Notes under the pieces: generated by a model | What the model saw: the letters and a program-made list of their open reading frames with translations, nothing else | What the model was told of the DNA's origin: nothing | Database searches by the model: none | Part shown: piece by piece, positions 25,931 to 34,809 of the stretch | Numbering within the stretch: position 1 is the first letter of the stretch | Layout of the letters: every line of letters begins with the position of its first letter | Assembly (NCBI GenBank): GCA_027214125.1 | Contig: JAPWHF010000003.1 | Coordinates: 248,001 to 312,000 of the forward strand | Length of the DNA: 64,000 nt | Reading direction: 5' to 3' | Source of the DNA: Zoogloeaceae bacterium G21618-S1 | GTDB taxonomy: Bacteria; Pseudomonadota; Gammaproteobacteria; Burkholderiales; Rhodocyclaceae | Position numbers and translations under genes: made by a program

Positions 25931-28132
25931 TCAGAACTTCACATTCACGCCGGCATACAGCGAGCGGCCCGCGCCCGGCACGGCGATGCCCCAGGGGATG
26001 CTGTTGATGCCCATGGTGGTGCCCTGGCCGGTGTAGGTGCCGCCGGTGGGCGAGTCGTAGTATTTGTCGAACAGGTTTTCGACACCGAAGTCGAGGCGGA
26101 CCTGCTTCCAGCTGTAGCCGCCGCGCAGGTTGACCAGACTGTAGCCGCCGGTGCTGATTTCATTGCGCGCGTCGGACACATCATCCTTCTTGCTGACCAT
26201 CACCAGTTCGATCCGGTTGTCCCAGCCGCCGAGGGTGTGGGTGAGGGTGGCGGTGGCGTTGAGCGGCATGGTGTTGTAGAGGGCGTCGCCGGTGTCGAGG
26301 TTCTTGCTCCGGGTGTAGCTCAGCAGGCCTTCAACGCCCCAGTGACCCCAGGCGTTGGTGGCCAGCGGCAGTTTGCCGGACAGCTCCAGGCCATACAGGC
26401 GGGCGGCCTGGTTGCGGTACTTGAGCACGGTGAAGGTGTCGTCGGCATTGCTGGTGGCGGCGGTGTTGGTGGCGCCGTTCCACTGTACGGCGTCGATGTA
26501 GTCGCTCACCCGGGTGTAGAAGGGGGTGGCCTTGAACTCCCAGGCGCGGTCGGCCGCGTGCCAGTCGAAGGTGGCGGAGATGGTGGTGGCCTTTTCGGGT
26601 TCAAGGTCCACGTCACCCACGTAGCCGTTGCCGTCGCCCACGGTGTTGTTCATGACGGCGGCCATGGTCCAGGTGGACCAGGTGTAGCGCTCATACACGT
26701 TGGGCGAGCGCACCTTGCGGGCGAGGCCGAGTTCGATGTCCATCTGCGCATCGACGGTGTATTTGGCCAGCGCGGTGAGGTCCCAGTTGTTGTCGGTTTT
26801 TTCGCGGTCCTGGGCGTTGAAGGCGGTGGCGTCGCGCAGCTGGTTGGTGCCCATCATGTTGGTGGGGGCGTAGCCGTTGGCCTCGCCGGCGTCCATGGTC
26901 ACGCGCTCGTAGCGCACGCCGAGCAGGGTGGTCCATTGCGGGTTGAGGCGGGCCTCCCACTCGGCGAAGGCGGCGAGGCGGTCGCGCTGGCCGTCGTTGA
27001 TGTTGACGAAGGTGCCGGGGCCCATCATGCCGGTGCCCGAGGCGGGCCACCAGTCGTCGAGCTGGTAGGCCTGATACTCGCCGCCAACGCGCAGCAGGTC
27101 TTGCGGGCTGAGGTCGATGGTGGCCTTGACGCTGGCGCCGGTGGTTTCGCCTTCGGAGTACATCGGCATGCCGTTGACGGCGGTGCCGTAGACCAGCTGC
27201 TTGTCGTCGCCGAAGTTCATGTAGTGATCGACCTTCTCGTGGTAGGCACGTGCTTCGAGCGTGCCCCAGCCGAGCTGGCCGAGATAGCGCAGGTTGATGC
27301 GCTTGGCGTCGTTCTCCAGCATGTCCATGCGCTGGTTGGGGTAGAGCTGGTAGGGCACGCCCTGCACGCCCACGGTGCCTTCAAACAGGTGGTTTTCGTT
27401 GCGGAAGGCGAGACCGAGGGACTGGTTGTAGGTTTTGTAGGCCGAGGAGCCGACCTCGTCGCGGTCCACCGTTTCGCCCGTGCGGCCGGTGGCGGTGAAG
27501 GTTTTGAAGTCGCGCGCGGCCCGGTAGTTGTTGGCGCTGGCAGTGCCGGCCTTGTAGGTGGCGCTGAAGGTGTCGGTGGCTGCGGTGGCGCCCAGATTGG
27601 CGCTGAAGGCGTCGCCGTTGCTGCGATACGAGGTGCCGATTTCGCCCTGCACCAGCGTGCCCTGCCCGGCTTCGGCAAACACCGGCGCGGCCGAGTCGGC
27701 CACGATGCTGCCGCCAATGCTGTCGCCGCCCACGCTCACCGGCGAGATGCCGCGATACACGCGCAGGCTGCCCAGCGCGGTGGGGTCGATGTAGGACAGG
27801 GCGGGGTTCATGTGGTTGGGGCAGGAGGCGATCAGGTCCATGCCGTCGACCTTGATGCGCAGGCGGTCGTCGGCCAGGCCGCGGATGGACGGCAGCCCGG
27901 ACACGCCGCCGGCGGCATTGACGCTGACGCCGGGCACGGCGCGCAGCACGCTGGCGGTGTCGCTGGTGGCGGCGGACTGGCGCTTGAGCGCGTCTGGCGA
28001 CACGGCGGTGCTGGCGCCCACGTCCTCGCGGTTGTCGGTTACTACGACCGCGGGCAACTGGGCGTCGCTTGCAAAGGCCATCATGGGTAGGGCTGCGATC
28101 GCTGATGCCAGCGCTGCACGTTTGAAGCTCAT
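25931..28132 (-). CDS. OprC/NosA-type copper TonB-dependent receptor
   Basis: A 733-residue outer-membrane receptor. The signal peptide ends near AFA-SDA (about residue 22). The plug domain contains SVLRAVPGVSVNAAGG and GLPSIRGLADDRLRIKVDGM, and is followed by CPNHMNPALSYIDP. The CxxxM pair C104/M108 corresponds to the copper ligands known from Pseudomonas OprC and the NosA family. A Met-rich, 22-strand-like barrel ends in a terminal Phe (YAGVNVKF), as for outer-membrane proteins. It probably imports copper for nitrous oxide reductase and oxidases. The divergent upstream region (28133-28326) separates it from a P-type ATPase pseudogene. Confidence 0.85.
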   Translation of the reverse strand: MSFKRAALASAIAALPMMAFASDAQLPAVVVTDNREDVGASTAVSPDALKRQSAATSDTASVLRAVPGVSVNAAGGVSGLPSIRGLADDRLRIKVDGMDLIASCPNHMNPALSYIDPTALGSLRVYRGISPVSVGGDSIGGSIVADSAAPVFAEAGQGTLVQGEIGTSYRSNGDAFSANLGATAATDTFSATYKAGTASANNYRAARDFKTFTATGRTGETVDRDEVGSSAYKTYNQSLGLAFRNENHLFEGTVGVQGVPYQLYPNQRMDMLENDAKRINLRYLGQLGWGTLEARAYHEKVDHYMNFGDDKQLVYGTAVNGMPMYSEGETTGASVKATIDLSPQDLLRVGGEYQAYQLDDWWPASGTGMMGPGTFVNINDGQRDRLAAFAEWEARLNPQWTTLLGVRYERVTMDAGEANGYAPTNMMGTNQLRDATAFNAQDREKTDNNWDLTALAKYTVDAQMDIELGLARKVRSPNVYERYTWSTWTMAAVMNNTVGDGNGYVGDVDLEPEKATTISATFDWHAADRAWEFKATPFYTRVSDYIDAVQWNGATNTAATSNADDTFTVLKYRNQAARLYGLELSGKLPLATNAWGHWGVEGLLSYTRSKNLDTGDALYNTMPLNATATLTHTLGGWDNRIELVMVSKKDDVSDARNEISTGGYSLVNLRGGYSWKQVRLDFGVENLFDKYYDSPTGGTYTGQGTTMGINSIPWGIAVPGAGRSLYAGVNVKF

Positions 28133-28326
28133 GCCGTTCTCCTGAAAAAGGGGCTTACAAATTTGGGCGGTAGACTACGGAGCCGAGGCGGAGTGGGCGT
28201 GTGACACGTTGTCGCGGTGAGCCCGCGGGGGCAATCCTGACGAGGAACAAGATCCCTGTCACAGGCTTGGGCTAGCGTTGATTCATTGGAAACGGCCCCG
28301 CCGCCGTACCGCCGCATGGAGCGGTT

Positions 28327-29861
28327 ATGACACCCGAAGCCCCTTCCGTCCCTGTCGCTATGTCGCGCTGGCATGCCGTGCCGGCCGAGCACGCGCTGCA
28401 GCAGCTTGCGGTGGACGCTGCCAGCGGCCTGAGCGATGCGCAGGCGCGCGAGCGGCTGGCACAGTACGGTGCCAATGCGCTGCCCCCGCCGCGTCGGCGC
28501 GGGCCCTGGTTGCGGCTGGCGCTGCAGTTTCACAATCCGTTGATCTATGTGCTGCTGGTGGCGGGGGCGATGACCTTTGCGCTGGACGATTACATCGACG
28601 CCGGGGTGATCCTTGGTGTGGTGCTGATCAACGCGGCCATCGGCTTCGTGCAGGAGGGCAAGGCCGAGAAGGCGCTGGAGGCGGTGCGGGCGATGCTGGC
28701 CAGCCACGCCACGGTGGTGCGGGGCGGCGCGCGGCACGAGATCGACGCCGCCGAGTTGGTGCCGGGCGACGTGGTGTTGCTGGAATCGGGTGCGCGGGTG
28801 CCGGCCGACCTGCGGTTGATCCGGGTGAAGAATCTGCGGGTGAGCGAGGCGGCGCTGACCGGGGAATCGGTGCCGGTCGATAAAAGCACCGGGGCGGTCG
28901 ATGTGGCGGCGGCGATTGGCGACCGCGCCTGCATGGCGTATTCGGGCACGGTGGTGAGCTGTGGTCAGGCGCGGGGCGTGGTGGTGGCGACGGGGCGGGC
29001 GACCGAGATCGGCCGCATCGGCACCTTGGTGGGCGAAGTGCAGACGCTGGCCACGCCGCTCACGCGCCGGCTCGACCAGTTTGCGCGCCAGATCACTGCC
29101 TTCATCCTGAGCGTGTGCGTGCTGACCTTCGCCTACGGTTGCTGGCTGCGCGAGATGCCGATGCTCGACATCTTCCTGGCCATGGTCGGCCTGGCGGTGT
29201 CGGCCATTCCCGAAGGCTTGCCGGCGATCGTGACCATTGTGCTGGCCATCGGTACCCGGGAGATGGCCCGCAATCGCGCCATCATCCGGCGCCTGCCGGC
29301 CGTTGAGACGCTGGGCTCGGTGAGCGTGATCTGCACCGACAAGACCGGCACGCTGACGCGTAATGAGATGACTGCCGTGCGCGTGATGTTGCCGGGGCAG
29401 ACCCTGCTGGTGAGTGGAGCCGGCTATACGCCCGAGGGCGGTTTTACCGGTGATGGTGGGGCGGTCGCATCGCCTATGTGACGGTGCTCATGATGGCCGC
29501 CACCTTTGCCGTGTTTGAATGGGTGCTGGCGCGCGGCGCCGGAATCGACGCGGCGCGCACGGCGGCGGTCAACATGCTGGTGGTGGGCGAGCTGGTGTAC
29601 CTTTTCAATGTGCGCCACTTCGCCGCCACGGCTTTTCACCGGCGCCTCTTCACCGGCAACCCGGTGGCTCTGTGGATGGCCGTGCTGCTGGTCGGCCTGC
29701 AACTGGCGTTTACCTATGCGCCGCCCTTGCAGCGGGTCTTCCATACTGTCGCACTCGATGCGACGACCTGGGGCATGATTGTGGCGCTGGGCGCGGCTAA
29801 GTTTGTCGCGGTGGAGCTTGAAAAAGCTGTGTTGCGTCGGCTGAACATACGGAGCATGTGA
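28327..29861 (+). pseudogene. P2-type cation ATPase with internal deletion and frameshift
   Basis: The 5' part (28327-29481, 384 codons) encodes the N-terminal region, TM1-4, the actuator motif TGES and PEGLP in TM4, then the phosphorylation motif DKTGTLT, and stops soon after in GGAVASPM. The 3' part (frame open around 29463, to 29861) encodes only the last membrane segments (RIAYVTVLMMAATFAVFEW onward). The nucleotide-binding domain, the rest of the P-domain and TM5-6, roughly 400 residues, are missing, and the two parts are in different frames. The junction lies near 29450-29470. PEGLP and overall layout indicate a PMR1-like Ca/Mn-type pump rather than a copper pump. The product cannot pump ions. 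Confidence 0.85.
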
Positions 29862-30419
29862 ATGGGGTTTTTTCGGCGCTTCCGCGCCAAGGTACCTACT
29901 CGTGAGCAGATTCAGGCCAACCGCTGGCTGGCCTGGCTGGCGCCGTGGCTGGGGCATCCGCGGCTGTGGCACTGGTCGCGGCGCGGCGTGGCCATGGGGG
30001 TCACGCTTGGGGTGTTCTTCGGTCTGCTGATTCCGATCGCGCAGATTCCGCTGTCGGTGGGCGCGGCCGTGCTGCTGCGCGCCAATGTGCCTGCGGCCGC
30101 GGCCAGTACGCTGGTGACCAACCCGATCACCTTCGGCCCGGTGTACTACGCCGCCTATCACCTTGGCGGCTGGGTCACCGGTGAGCGCGTGCCCGCCCAC
30201 GCCGCCGACCTCTCCACCGCGCAAGACATCCACGCCGACGCAGGCATCTGGCAGCGCCTGCGCGCGATGGGCAAACCGCTGATGATCGGTCTGTCCATCC
30301 TCGCCACCCTGCTTGGTGTGAGCACTTATCTCATCATTACGCTTGTCTGGCGCTGGCGGACGCTCGCTCGCCGACGCCGGGGGCGGCGCGGCGTGGGCAA
30401 CGGTCAAAACGGTCAATAG
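29862..30419 (+). CDS. DUF2062 membrane protein
   Basis: A 185-residue protein starting at the ATG directly after the ATPase remnant's stop. The DUF2062 core is clear: GVAMGVTLGVFFGLLIPIAQ, then LLRANVPAAAASTLVTNPIT (about 45-105). A C-terminal membrane segment (GLSILATLLGVSTYLIITLV) precedes an Arg-rich tail. It is probably an inner-membrane protein with two or three helices; the function of the family is not established. The tight spacing suggests it was cotranscribed with the ATPase before that gene decayed. Confidence 0.85.
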   Translation: MGFFRRFRAKVPTREQIQANRWLAWLAPWLGHPRLWHWSRRGVAMGVTLGVFFGLLIPIAQIPLSVGAAVLLRANVPAAAASTLVTNPITFGPVYYAAYHLGGWVTGERVPAHAADLSTAQDIHADAGIWQRLRAMGKPLMIGLSILATLLGVSTYLIITLVWRWRTLARRRRGRRGVGNGQNGQ

Positions 30420-30550
30420 ACAGGAAGGCGTGCGGCTGCCTGTGCATTTATGCTGGATGGCTTGCTGTCTTGTCGGGCAAAATATGCCTCGCAGCGTCGC
30501 CTCAACAATTGGCGCGACCCGAAGACGCGAGAAATGAGGAACTGAAACCC

Positions 30551-31090
30551 GTGAAAAAACGCATCGCCATTGCATCGATTGCCGTCGGCCTGTTGGCTGG
30601 CTGCGCTGATAATCCGCCCCGTGCCGACACTGACACCGAGGCGGTGCCCGGTACTGCCGCCCCCGCGGCGGCCGCCAAACGTGGTGTGCTGGTCGTGCTG
30701 CCGGCGCGCTTTGCCGATAATCTGGATATCGACCGGGTCAAGCGCGAGTGCGCCATGCTGCGCACCTTCAACGGCGCGGTGTTGCGTTACGGCGATGCCT
30801 ACGCCATGACCCTGCGCAAGCGGCAGAGCCTGGATGAGGTTCGCCCCGGCCAAAGCGTGTTGCTGGTCGAGTACGAAGAAGTGGCCGCCAATGAAATGAA
30901 CGCACTGACGCTCCGTCCCGGTTCCGAGGCGACCGTCAAGGCAAGCATCATGAAGGATGGTGAGCTTGTCAGCTCGATGACCAAGGCGATCGGCTCGCGC
31001 GTGTCTTTCGGTGCCTGCGACCGGCTCGACAAGATCGCCACCGCGGGCGCCAAGACCGTTGCAAAATGGGCTTCGCGCCAGCCCTACTGA
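30551..31090 (+). CDS. predicted lipoprotein of unknown function
   Basis: The GTG at 30551 follows ATGAGGAACTG and opens with a lipoprotein signal, VKKRIAIASIAVGLLAGC; the lipobox LLAGC puts the lipidated Cys at residue 18. The 179-residue protein then has an Ala/Pro-rich linker and a compact alpha/beta region (GVLVVLPARFADNLDIDRVK, LDEVRPGQSVLLVEYEEVAA) with one Cys near 156. I do not recognise the domain. It lies 16 bases upstream of the GNAT gene, so the two may share a transcript. Confidence 0.7.
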   Translation: MKKRIAIASIAVGLLAGCADNPPRADTDTEAVPGTAAPAAAAKRGVLVVLPARFADNLDIDRVKRECAMLRTFNGAVLRYGDAYAMTLRKRQSLDEVRPGQSVLLVEYEEVAANEMNALTLRPGSEATVKASIMKDGELVSSMTKAIGSRVSFGACDRLDKIATAGAKTVAKWASRQPY

Positions 31091-31106
31091 TCAACCCGGA
31101 AACGCC

Positions 31107-31514
31107 ATGCCACTCGATATCGCCCTCAATCGTCCGGTCAAGGGCAACGAAGTTCTGGCCTTGTATCGCGCCAACAAATGGTCGGCCGCCGACAAACCCG
31201 AGGCGCTGGTGGCGGCGCTGCGCGCCTCCCACAGCCTGGTGACCGCACGGGTCGACGGCCGCTTGGTGGGCCTCGGAAACGCGATTTCCGACGGGCACCT
31301 GGTGGTCTATTTTCCGCATCTGCTGGTGCATCCGGACTTCCAGCGCCAGGGCTTGGGCCGGCAGATGATGGCCGCGCTGCTCAAGCGCTACGCCGGCTTT
31401 CATCAACAGATGCTCACCGCCGATGGCGACGCGGTGGCCTTTTACCAGGCCATGGGCTTCGAGCGTGCCGGCAAGACCGAGCCGATGTGGATTTACGCCG
31501 GCACCGAGCATTGA
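31107..31514 (+). CDS. GNAT-family N-acetyltransferase
   Basis: A 135-residue GNAT protein starting at ATG 31107 (CCCGGAAACGCC upstream). The acetyl-CoA-binding motif A is present: PHLLVHPDFQRQGLGRQMMA (about 70-89), followed by the C-terminal VAFYQAMGFERAG. The substrate is not deducible from sequence. It is probably cotranscribed with the preceding lipoprotein gene. Confidence 0.85.
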   Translation: MPLDIALNRPVKGNEVLALYRANKWSAADKPEALVAALRASHSLVTARVDGRLVGLGNAISDGHLVVYFPHLLVHPDFQRQGLGRQMMAALLKRYAGFHQQMLTADGDAVAFYQAMGFERAGKTEPMWIYAGTEH

Positions 31515-31625
31515 AAGCCTGCGCCGGTGAGTCATCCGGCATCGTCGGCGGGGCTGGTGCAGGGCCGGATTCATCCAGCCGCCGGGCGTGATGTAGTGGT
31601 CTGCTTTGCAATTGTCGCTACCTCG

Positions 31626-31731
31626 GTAGGGCGGGTTTCAACCCGCCAGGGTCGGCTGAAGCCGACCCTGCGCGCCATGGAGACTTTGCAAGCACGACAG
31701 TCGCCAGTAGCGGGTTGAAACCTGCCCTGCA
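31626..31731. repeat. GGCGGGTTTCAACCCGCC-type hairpin repeats
   Basis: Two adjacent hairpins, GGCGGGTTTCAACCCGCC and AGGGTCGGCTGAAGCCGACC, are followed by an inverted relative containing GCGGGTTGAAACCTGCCC (about 31709-31726). A further copy lies at 50958-50980. The rest of the gap 31515-31966 shows no gene; the first hairpins could also help end transcription of the GNAT gene. Confidence 0.6.
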
Positions 31732-31966
31732 GTCAGAGCGTGCCGGCCAGCGTGTGTGCCGCCGAGCCGCAGCACGCCGACCACGTTGCCGCCGACGCGG
31801 CGGTCGGTCAAGGCGCCATGGCGAAAGCAGGGCAAGGCGCGCGTGCGAGGCGCCGGGTGGACGGCGGACTGGCCCGCGGCGGCGGCGCATATGCTAAAAC
31901 ACAGTAACGCATCCTGCCGACACGCCGCACTAGCACACCGGCTGATCAACCGGGAATGACAAAAAG

Positions 31967-33952
31967 ATGAATGCACCCCAAAACCCACCGGCGGGCAAAG
32001 CCGGCCTTCACCCGCCGGTGTTCTACCCGGCTTCTGTTCTGATCATTTCACTGCTGGCCTTCGCGACGCTGGCGCCCGACACAGCCGACCGCAGCTTCAA
32101 GGCGCTGCAGGCGACCATCGTTGCCAATGGCAGCTGGTTTTACGTGCTGACGGTGGCCATCATCCTCATCACCGTTATCTTTCTCGGTTTGTCGCGCTAC
32201 GGCGAGATCAAGCTCGGGCCGGACCACTCGACGCCCGACTACAGCAACGTCACCTGGTTTGCCATGCTGTTTTCGGCCGGCATGGGCATCGGGCTGATGT
32301 TCTTCGGCGTGGCCGAGCCGGTGATGCACTTCCTCGCTCCGCCGGTGGGCGAGGCGGGCACGGTCGAGGCGGCGCGTGCGGCGATGAAGATCACCTTTTT
32401 CCACTGGGGCCTGCATGCTTGGGCGATTTACGCCATCGTGGCGTTGATCCTCGCCTTTTTCAGCTACCGCCACGGCCTGCCGCTGACGCTGCGCTCGGCG
32501 CTGTATCCGCTGATCGGTGAGCGCATCTACGGCCCCATCGGCCATGCGGTGGACGTGTTCGCCGTGATCGGCACGGTGTTCGGCGTGGCCACCTCGCTCG
32601 GTTATGGCGTGATGCAGGTGAATGCCGGCCTCAACCATCTGTTCGGCCTGCCGGTGGGCACCACGACGCAGATCGTGCTGATCATCGCCGTCACCGGGCT
32701 GGCCATGCTGTCGGTAGCCACGGGCCTGGACAAGGGCATCCGCATCCTCTCCGAGCTCAACATGGGCTTGGCGGTGCTGCTGCTGGTGCTGATGGTGATC
32801 CTCGGGCCGACGGTGTTCCTGCTTCAGGCCTTTGTGCAGAACACCGGCGCCTATGTCGCTGACCTCGTCAGCAACACTTTCAACCTGTTTGCCTACCAGA
32901 AGACCGATTGGATCGGCGGCTGGACGATTCTCTACTGGGGCTGGTGGATGTCCTGGGCGCCCTTCGTCGGCCTGTTCATCGCCCGTGTCTCGCGCGGGCG
33001 CACCATCCGCGAGTTCGCCATGGGCGTGCTGTTTGTGCCCACCGGCTTCACGCTGATGTGGATGACGGTGTTCGGCAACTCGGCCATCGAGCTGATCCTC
33101 AACCAGGGCCAGGTGGCACTCGGCGAGGCGGTGCAGGCCGACGTGTCGTTGGCGCTGTTCGCCTTTCTCGAGAACTTCCCCTTCTCCGGCGTACTGTCGG
33201 TGCTCGCTACGGTGATGGTGGTGGTGTTTTTCGTCACCTCGTCCGATTCCGGCTCGATGGTGGTCGACATGCTGTGCTCGCGCGGGCACGACAATACCCC
33301 GCTGTGGCAGCGCATCTACTGGGCCGGCGGCGAAGGCGTGGTGGCCATCGTGCTGCTGCTGGCCGGCGGCCTGGGGGCCCTGCAAACCATGACCATCGCC
33401 AGCGCCCTGCCCTTTGCCATCGTGCTGCTGGTGGCCACCTACGGCCTCATCAAGGCGCTGCGGATCGACCTCTACAAGCGCGAAAGCCTGCAGATGAACA
33501 CCGCACCGGTCGGCCCGCCGGCCGTCAGTGGTTCGTGGAAAGACCGCCTGCACAACATCGTCGACTACCCCACGCGCGATGTGGTGCAACGCTTCATCGC
33601 CCAGATCGGCAGGCCGGCGTGTGACGAAGTCGCCGCCGAACTCAAGCTCAAGGGCATTGATGCCACGGTGAGCAGCACCGACCCCGACCACGTGGTGCTC
33701 AGCGTGGCCCATGGCGACGAGATCGACTTTCTTTATCAGGTGCGCGCGCGTGCCCACATCAAACCCGCCTTCCTCAATCCCGACGTGGCGGAGAACGACG
33801 TGGCCGAAGAGCAAAAGTACTACCGCGCCGAGATCCACCTGCGCGAAGGCGGACAGGACTACGACATCATGGGCTGGTCAAAGGAAGGCGTGATCAGCGA
33901 CATCATCGACCAGTACCACAAGCACATGCACTTCCTGCATCTGGTGCGTTAA
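31967..33952 (+). CDS. betT: BCCT-family choline/betaine transporter (BetT-like)
   Basis: A 661-residue inner-membrane carrier with about 12 helices. BCCT hallmarks are present: WFAMLFSAGMGIGLMFFGVA near 89, the Trp-rich segment YWGWWMSWAPFVGLFIARVS near 324, and VVVFFVTSSDSGSMVVDML near 420. After residue 510 comes the long cytoplasmic C-terminus typical of BetT (FLYQVRARAHIKPAFLN, DIIDQYHKHMHFLHLV), which tunes activity to osmolality. It probably imports choline by proton symport; other quaternary ammonium substrates are possible. No bet oxidation genes are adjacent. The start is the ATG at 31967; a weak AAAAAG precedes it. Confidence 0.9.
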   Translation: MNAPQNPPAGKAGLHPPVFYPASVLIISLLAFATLAPDTADRSFKALQATIVANGSWFYVLTVAIILITVIFLGLSRYGEIKLGPDHSTPDYSNVTWFAMLFSAGMGIGLMFFGVAEPVMHFLAPPVGEAGTVEAARAAMKITFFHWGLHAWAIYAIVALILAFFSYRHGLPLTLRSALYPLIGERIYGPIGHAVDVFAVIGTVFGVATSLGYGVMQVNAGLNHLFGLPVGTTTQIVLIIAVTGLAMLSVATGLDKGIRILSELNMGLAVLLLVLMVILGPTVFLLQAFVQNTGAYVADLVSNTFNLFAYQKTDWIGGWTILYWGWWMSWAPFVGLFIARVSRGRTIREFAMGVLFVPTGFTLMWMTVFGNSAIELILNQGQVALGEAVQADVSLALFAFLENFPFSGVLSVLATVMVVVFFVTSSDSGSMVVDMLCSRGHDNTPLWQRIYWAGGEGVVAIVLLLAGGLGALQTMTIASALPFAIVLLVATYGLIKALRIDLYKRESLQMNTAPVGPPAVSGSWKDRLHNIVDYPTRDVVQRFIAQIGRPACDEVAAELKLKGIDATVSSTDPDHVVLSVAHGDEIDFLYQVRARAHIKPAFLNPDVAENDVAEEQKYYRAEIHLREGGQDYDIMGWSKEGVISDIIDQYHKHMHFLHLVR

Positions 33953-33953
33953 A

Positions 33954-33972
33954 CGTCTGCTGCCGGCAGACG
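33954..33972 (+). terminator. stem-loop after the BCCT gene
   Basis: CGTCTGC and GCAGACG form a 7-base-pair stem with a 5-base loop immediately after the stop codon. There is no U-tract, so it is at best a weak or Rho-assisted terminator. Confidence 0.35.
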
Positions 33973-34499
33973 GGCCTCGCATGGCGTTCGCCGGGCGGAC
34001 AAGTTTTGCCGCGGGCAGTGCGCCGTGTCTGGTGTGCCCGCTGGGCGGCGTGTTTCCGCCATCCGTGTAGCGATCCTGGTCGCCCGGAACCCTGGCTGCG
34101 CCCTGTTGGTGTGCAGCCAGTCCGGCCCCGCATGATCGCGAACGGGCAGGATGACATTGGAAAATCGTTGCGGTCGAATGCCGGCCTCAATGGCCGTGAC
34201 AACTGCATGGGCAATGACGCTGTTGGCGAGCCCCGTATTTGCCAGATGGGGTCGCGCCCCCCTTTTTTGACTGACCTTCCCCAGATTCCGGAAAAACGCG
34301 GTCGATTTCACGCCGTCGTATTGACCCGTGACGACCAATCGGTGGCCCTCGTACTCGCGCAGAAAACGCAGAGAAGTTGATCCGAGCACTTTGAATAGTG
34401 TCGAGATGGCATCTTTGTCGGGGTATCCCCTCGGCATCGGGTGGGATGTCGGCGGCGTGTTCTAGAGGATGTGTTCCGCTGCTCGTGACGCGCAAAAAC
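33973..34499. other. intergenic region without recognisable gene
   Basis: About 500 bases between the BCCT gene's stem-loop and the FNR-type box. Open frames exist on both strands (for example 33949-34437 on the - strand, starting MPRGYPDKDAISTLFKVLGS), but none shows a recognisable domain, a good ribosome binding site or the strong third-position GC bias of the neighbours. It may be a decayed gene. Confidence 0.4.
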
Positions 34500-34513
34500 T
34501 TGATGTATATCAA
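34500..34513. promoter_or_regulatory. FNR/ANR/DNR-type binding site upstream of pqqA
   Basis: TTGATGTATATCAA is a perfect match to the FNR-family palindrome TTGAT-N4-ATCAA. Its centre lies about 165 bases before the pqqA start, and no other recognised gene starts nearby on either strand. It suggests anaerobic or nitric-oxide-responsive control of the pqq transcript with a long leader; no clear -10 element could be fixed. Confidence 0.6.
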
Positions 34514-34632
34514 ATAGTTGCTTTCGCCGAGCCGGATTTCCATGTCGATGCCCGTCAATCATGATTTTCTGTAGTGGATTGCGGCGGATGGTGGATGGCG
34601 CACCCGGCGCGCCGCTCCCAATAATGGTGTCA

Positions 34633-34653
34633 GGCGCGGCATGGGGCCGCGCC
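34633..34653 (+). promoter_or_regulatory. leader hairpin before the pqqA ribosome binding site
   Basis: GGCGCGGC and GCCGCGCC form an 8-base-pair GC stem with a 5-base loop, ending 8 bases before AGGAG (34661-34665). It may protect the leader or modulate pqqA translation. Confidence 0.45.
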
Positions 34654-34671
34654 GCCATTGAGGAGACACAC

Positions 34672-34746
34672 ATGACCTGGGAAACCCCCGCCTACTGCGA
34701 AATCCGCCTGGGCTTCGAAGTCACGGCTTACGTCTACGTCCGCTAA
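34672..34746 (+). CDS. pqqA: PQQ precursor peptide PqqA
   Basis: A 24-residue peptide with a strong AGGAG ribosome binding site 6 bases before its ATG. The C-terminal half RLGFEVTAYVYVR carries the invariant Glu16 and Tyr20 in E-x-x-x-Y spacing, which PqqE crosslinks and which become the backbone of pyrroloquinoline quinone. Its length is standard for PqqA. It is followed by a large hairpin and then pqqD and pqqE. Extra residues around the core (Cys9, Tyr22) are unusual compared with the common TxMYxxxR tail but do not affect the crosslink pair. Confidence 0.95.
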   Translation: MTWETPAYCEIRLGFEVTAYVYVR

Positions 34747-34754
34747 GCCGGTCC

Positions 34755-34784
34755 GGGGCGGTGGCGGCTTGCCGCCTTCGCCCC
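34755..34784 (+). promoter_or_regulatory. hairpin between pqqA and pqqD
   Basis: The outer stem GGGGCG/CGCCCC and inner stem GGCGGC/GCCGCC form a nearly continuous hairpin without a U-tract. Such structures after pqqA are thought to stabilise or attenuate the message so that precursor peptide is made in excess over enzymes; that role is inferred here. Confidence 0.5.
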
Positions 34785-34809
34785 CGCCATTGCCCAGAGG
34801 CTCGCCACC

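Noticed and set aside
24550-28090. Long + strand frames opposite the SLC13 permease and the TonB receptor
   Set aside because: Both - strand genes have unambiguous families, signal peptide or membrane features; the + frames have none.
29478-29861. Separate small membrane protein gene
   Set aside because: It reads as the last membrane segments of the P-type ATPase whose front half lies just upstream; it is a deletion remnant, not an independent gene.
34672-34746. Precursor of a different RiPP
   Set aside because: Length, the E-x-x-x-Y pair and adjacent PqqD and PqqE match PqqA; only the missing pqqB/pqqC leave doubt about the final product.
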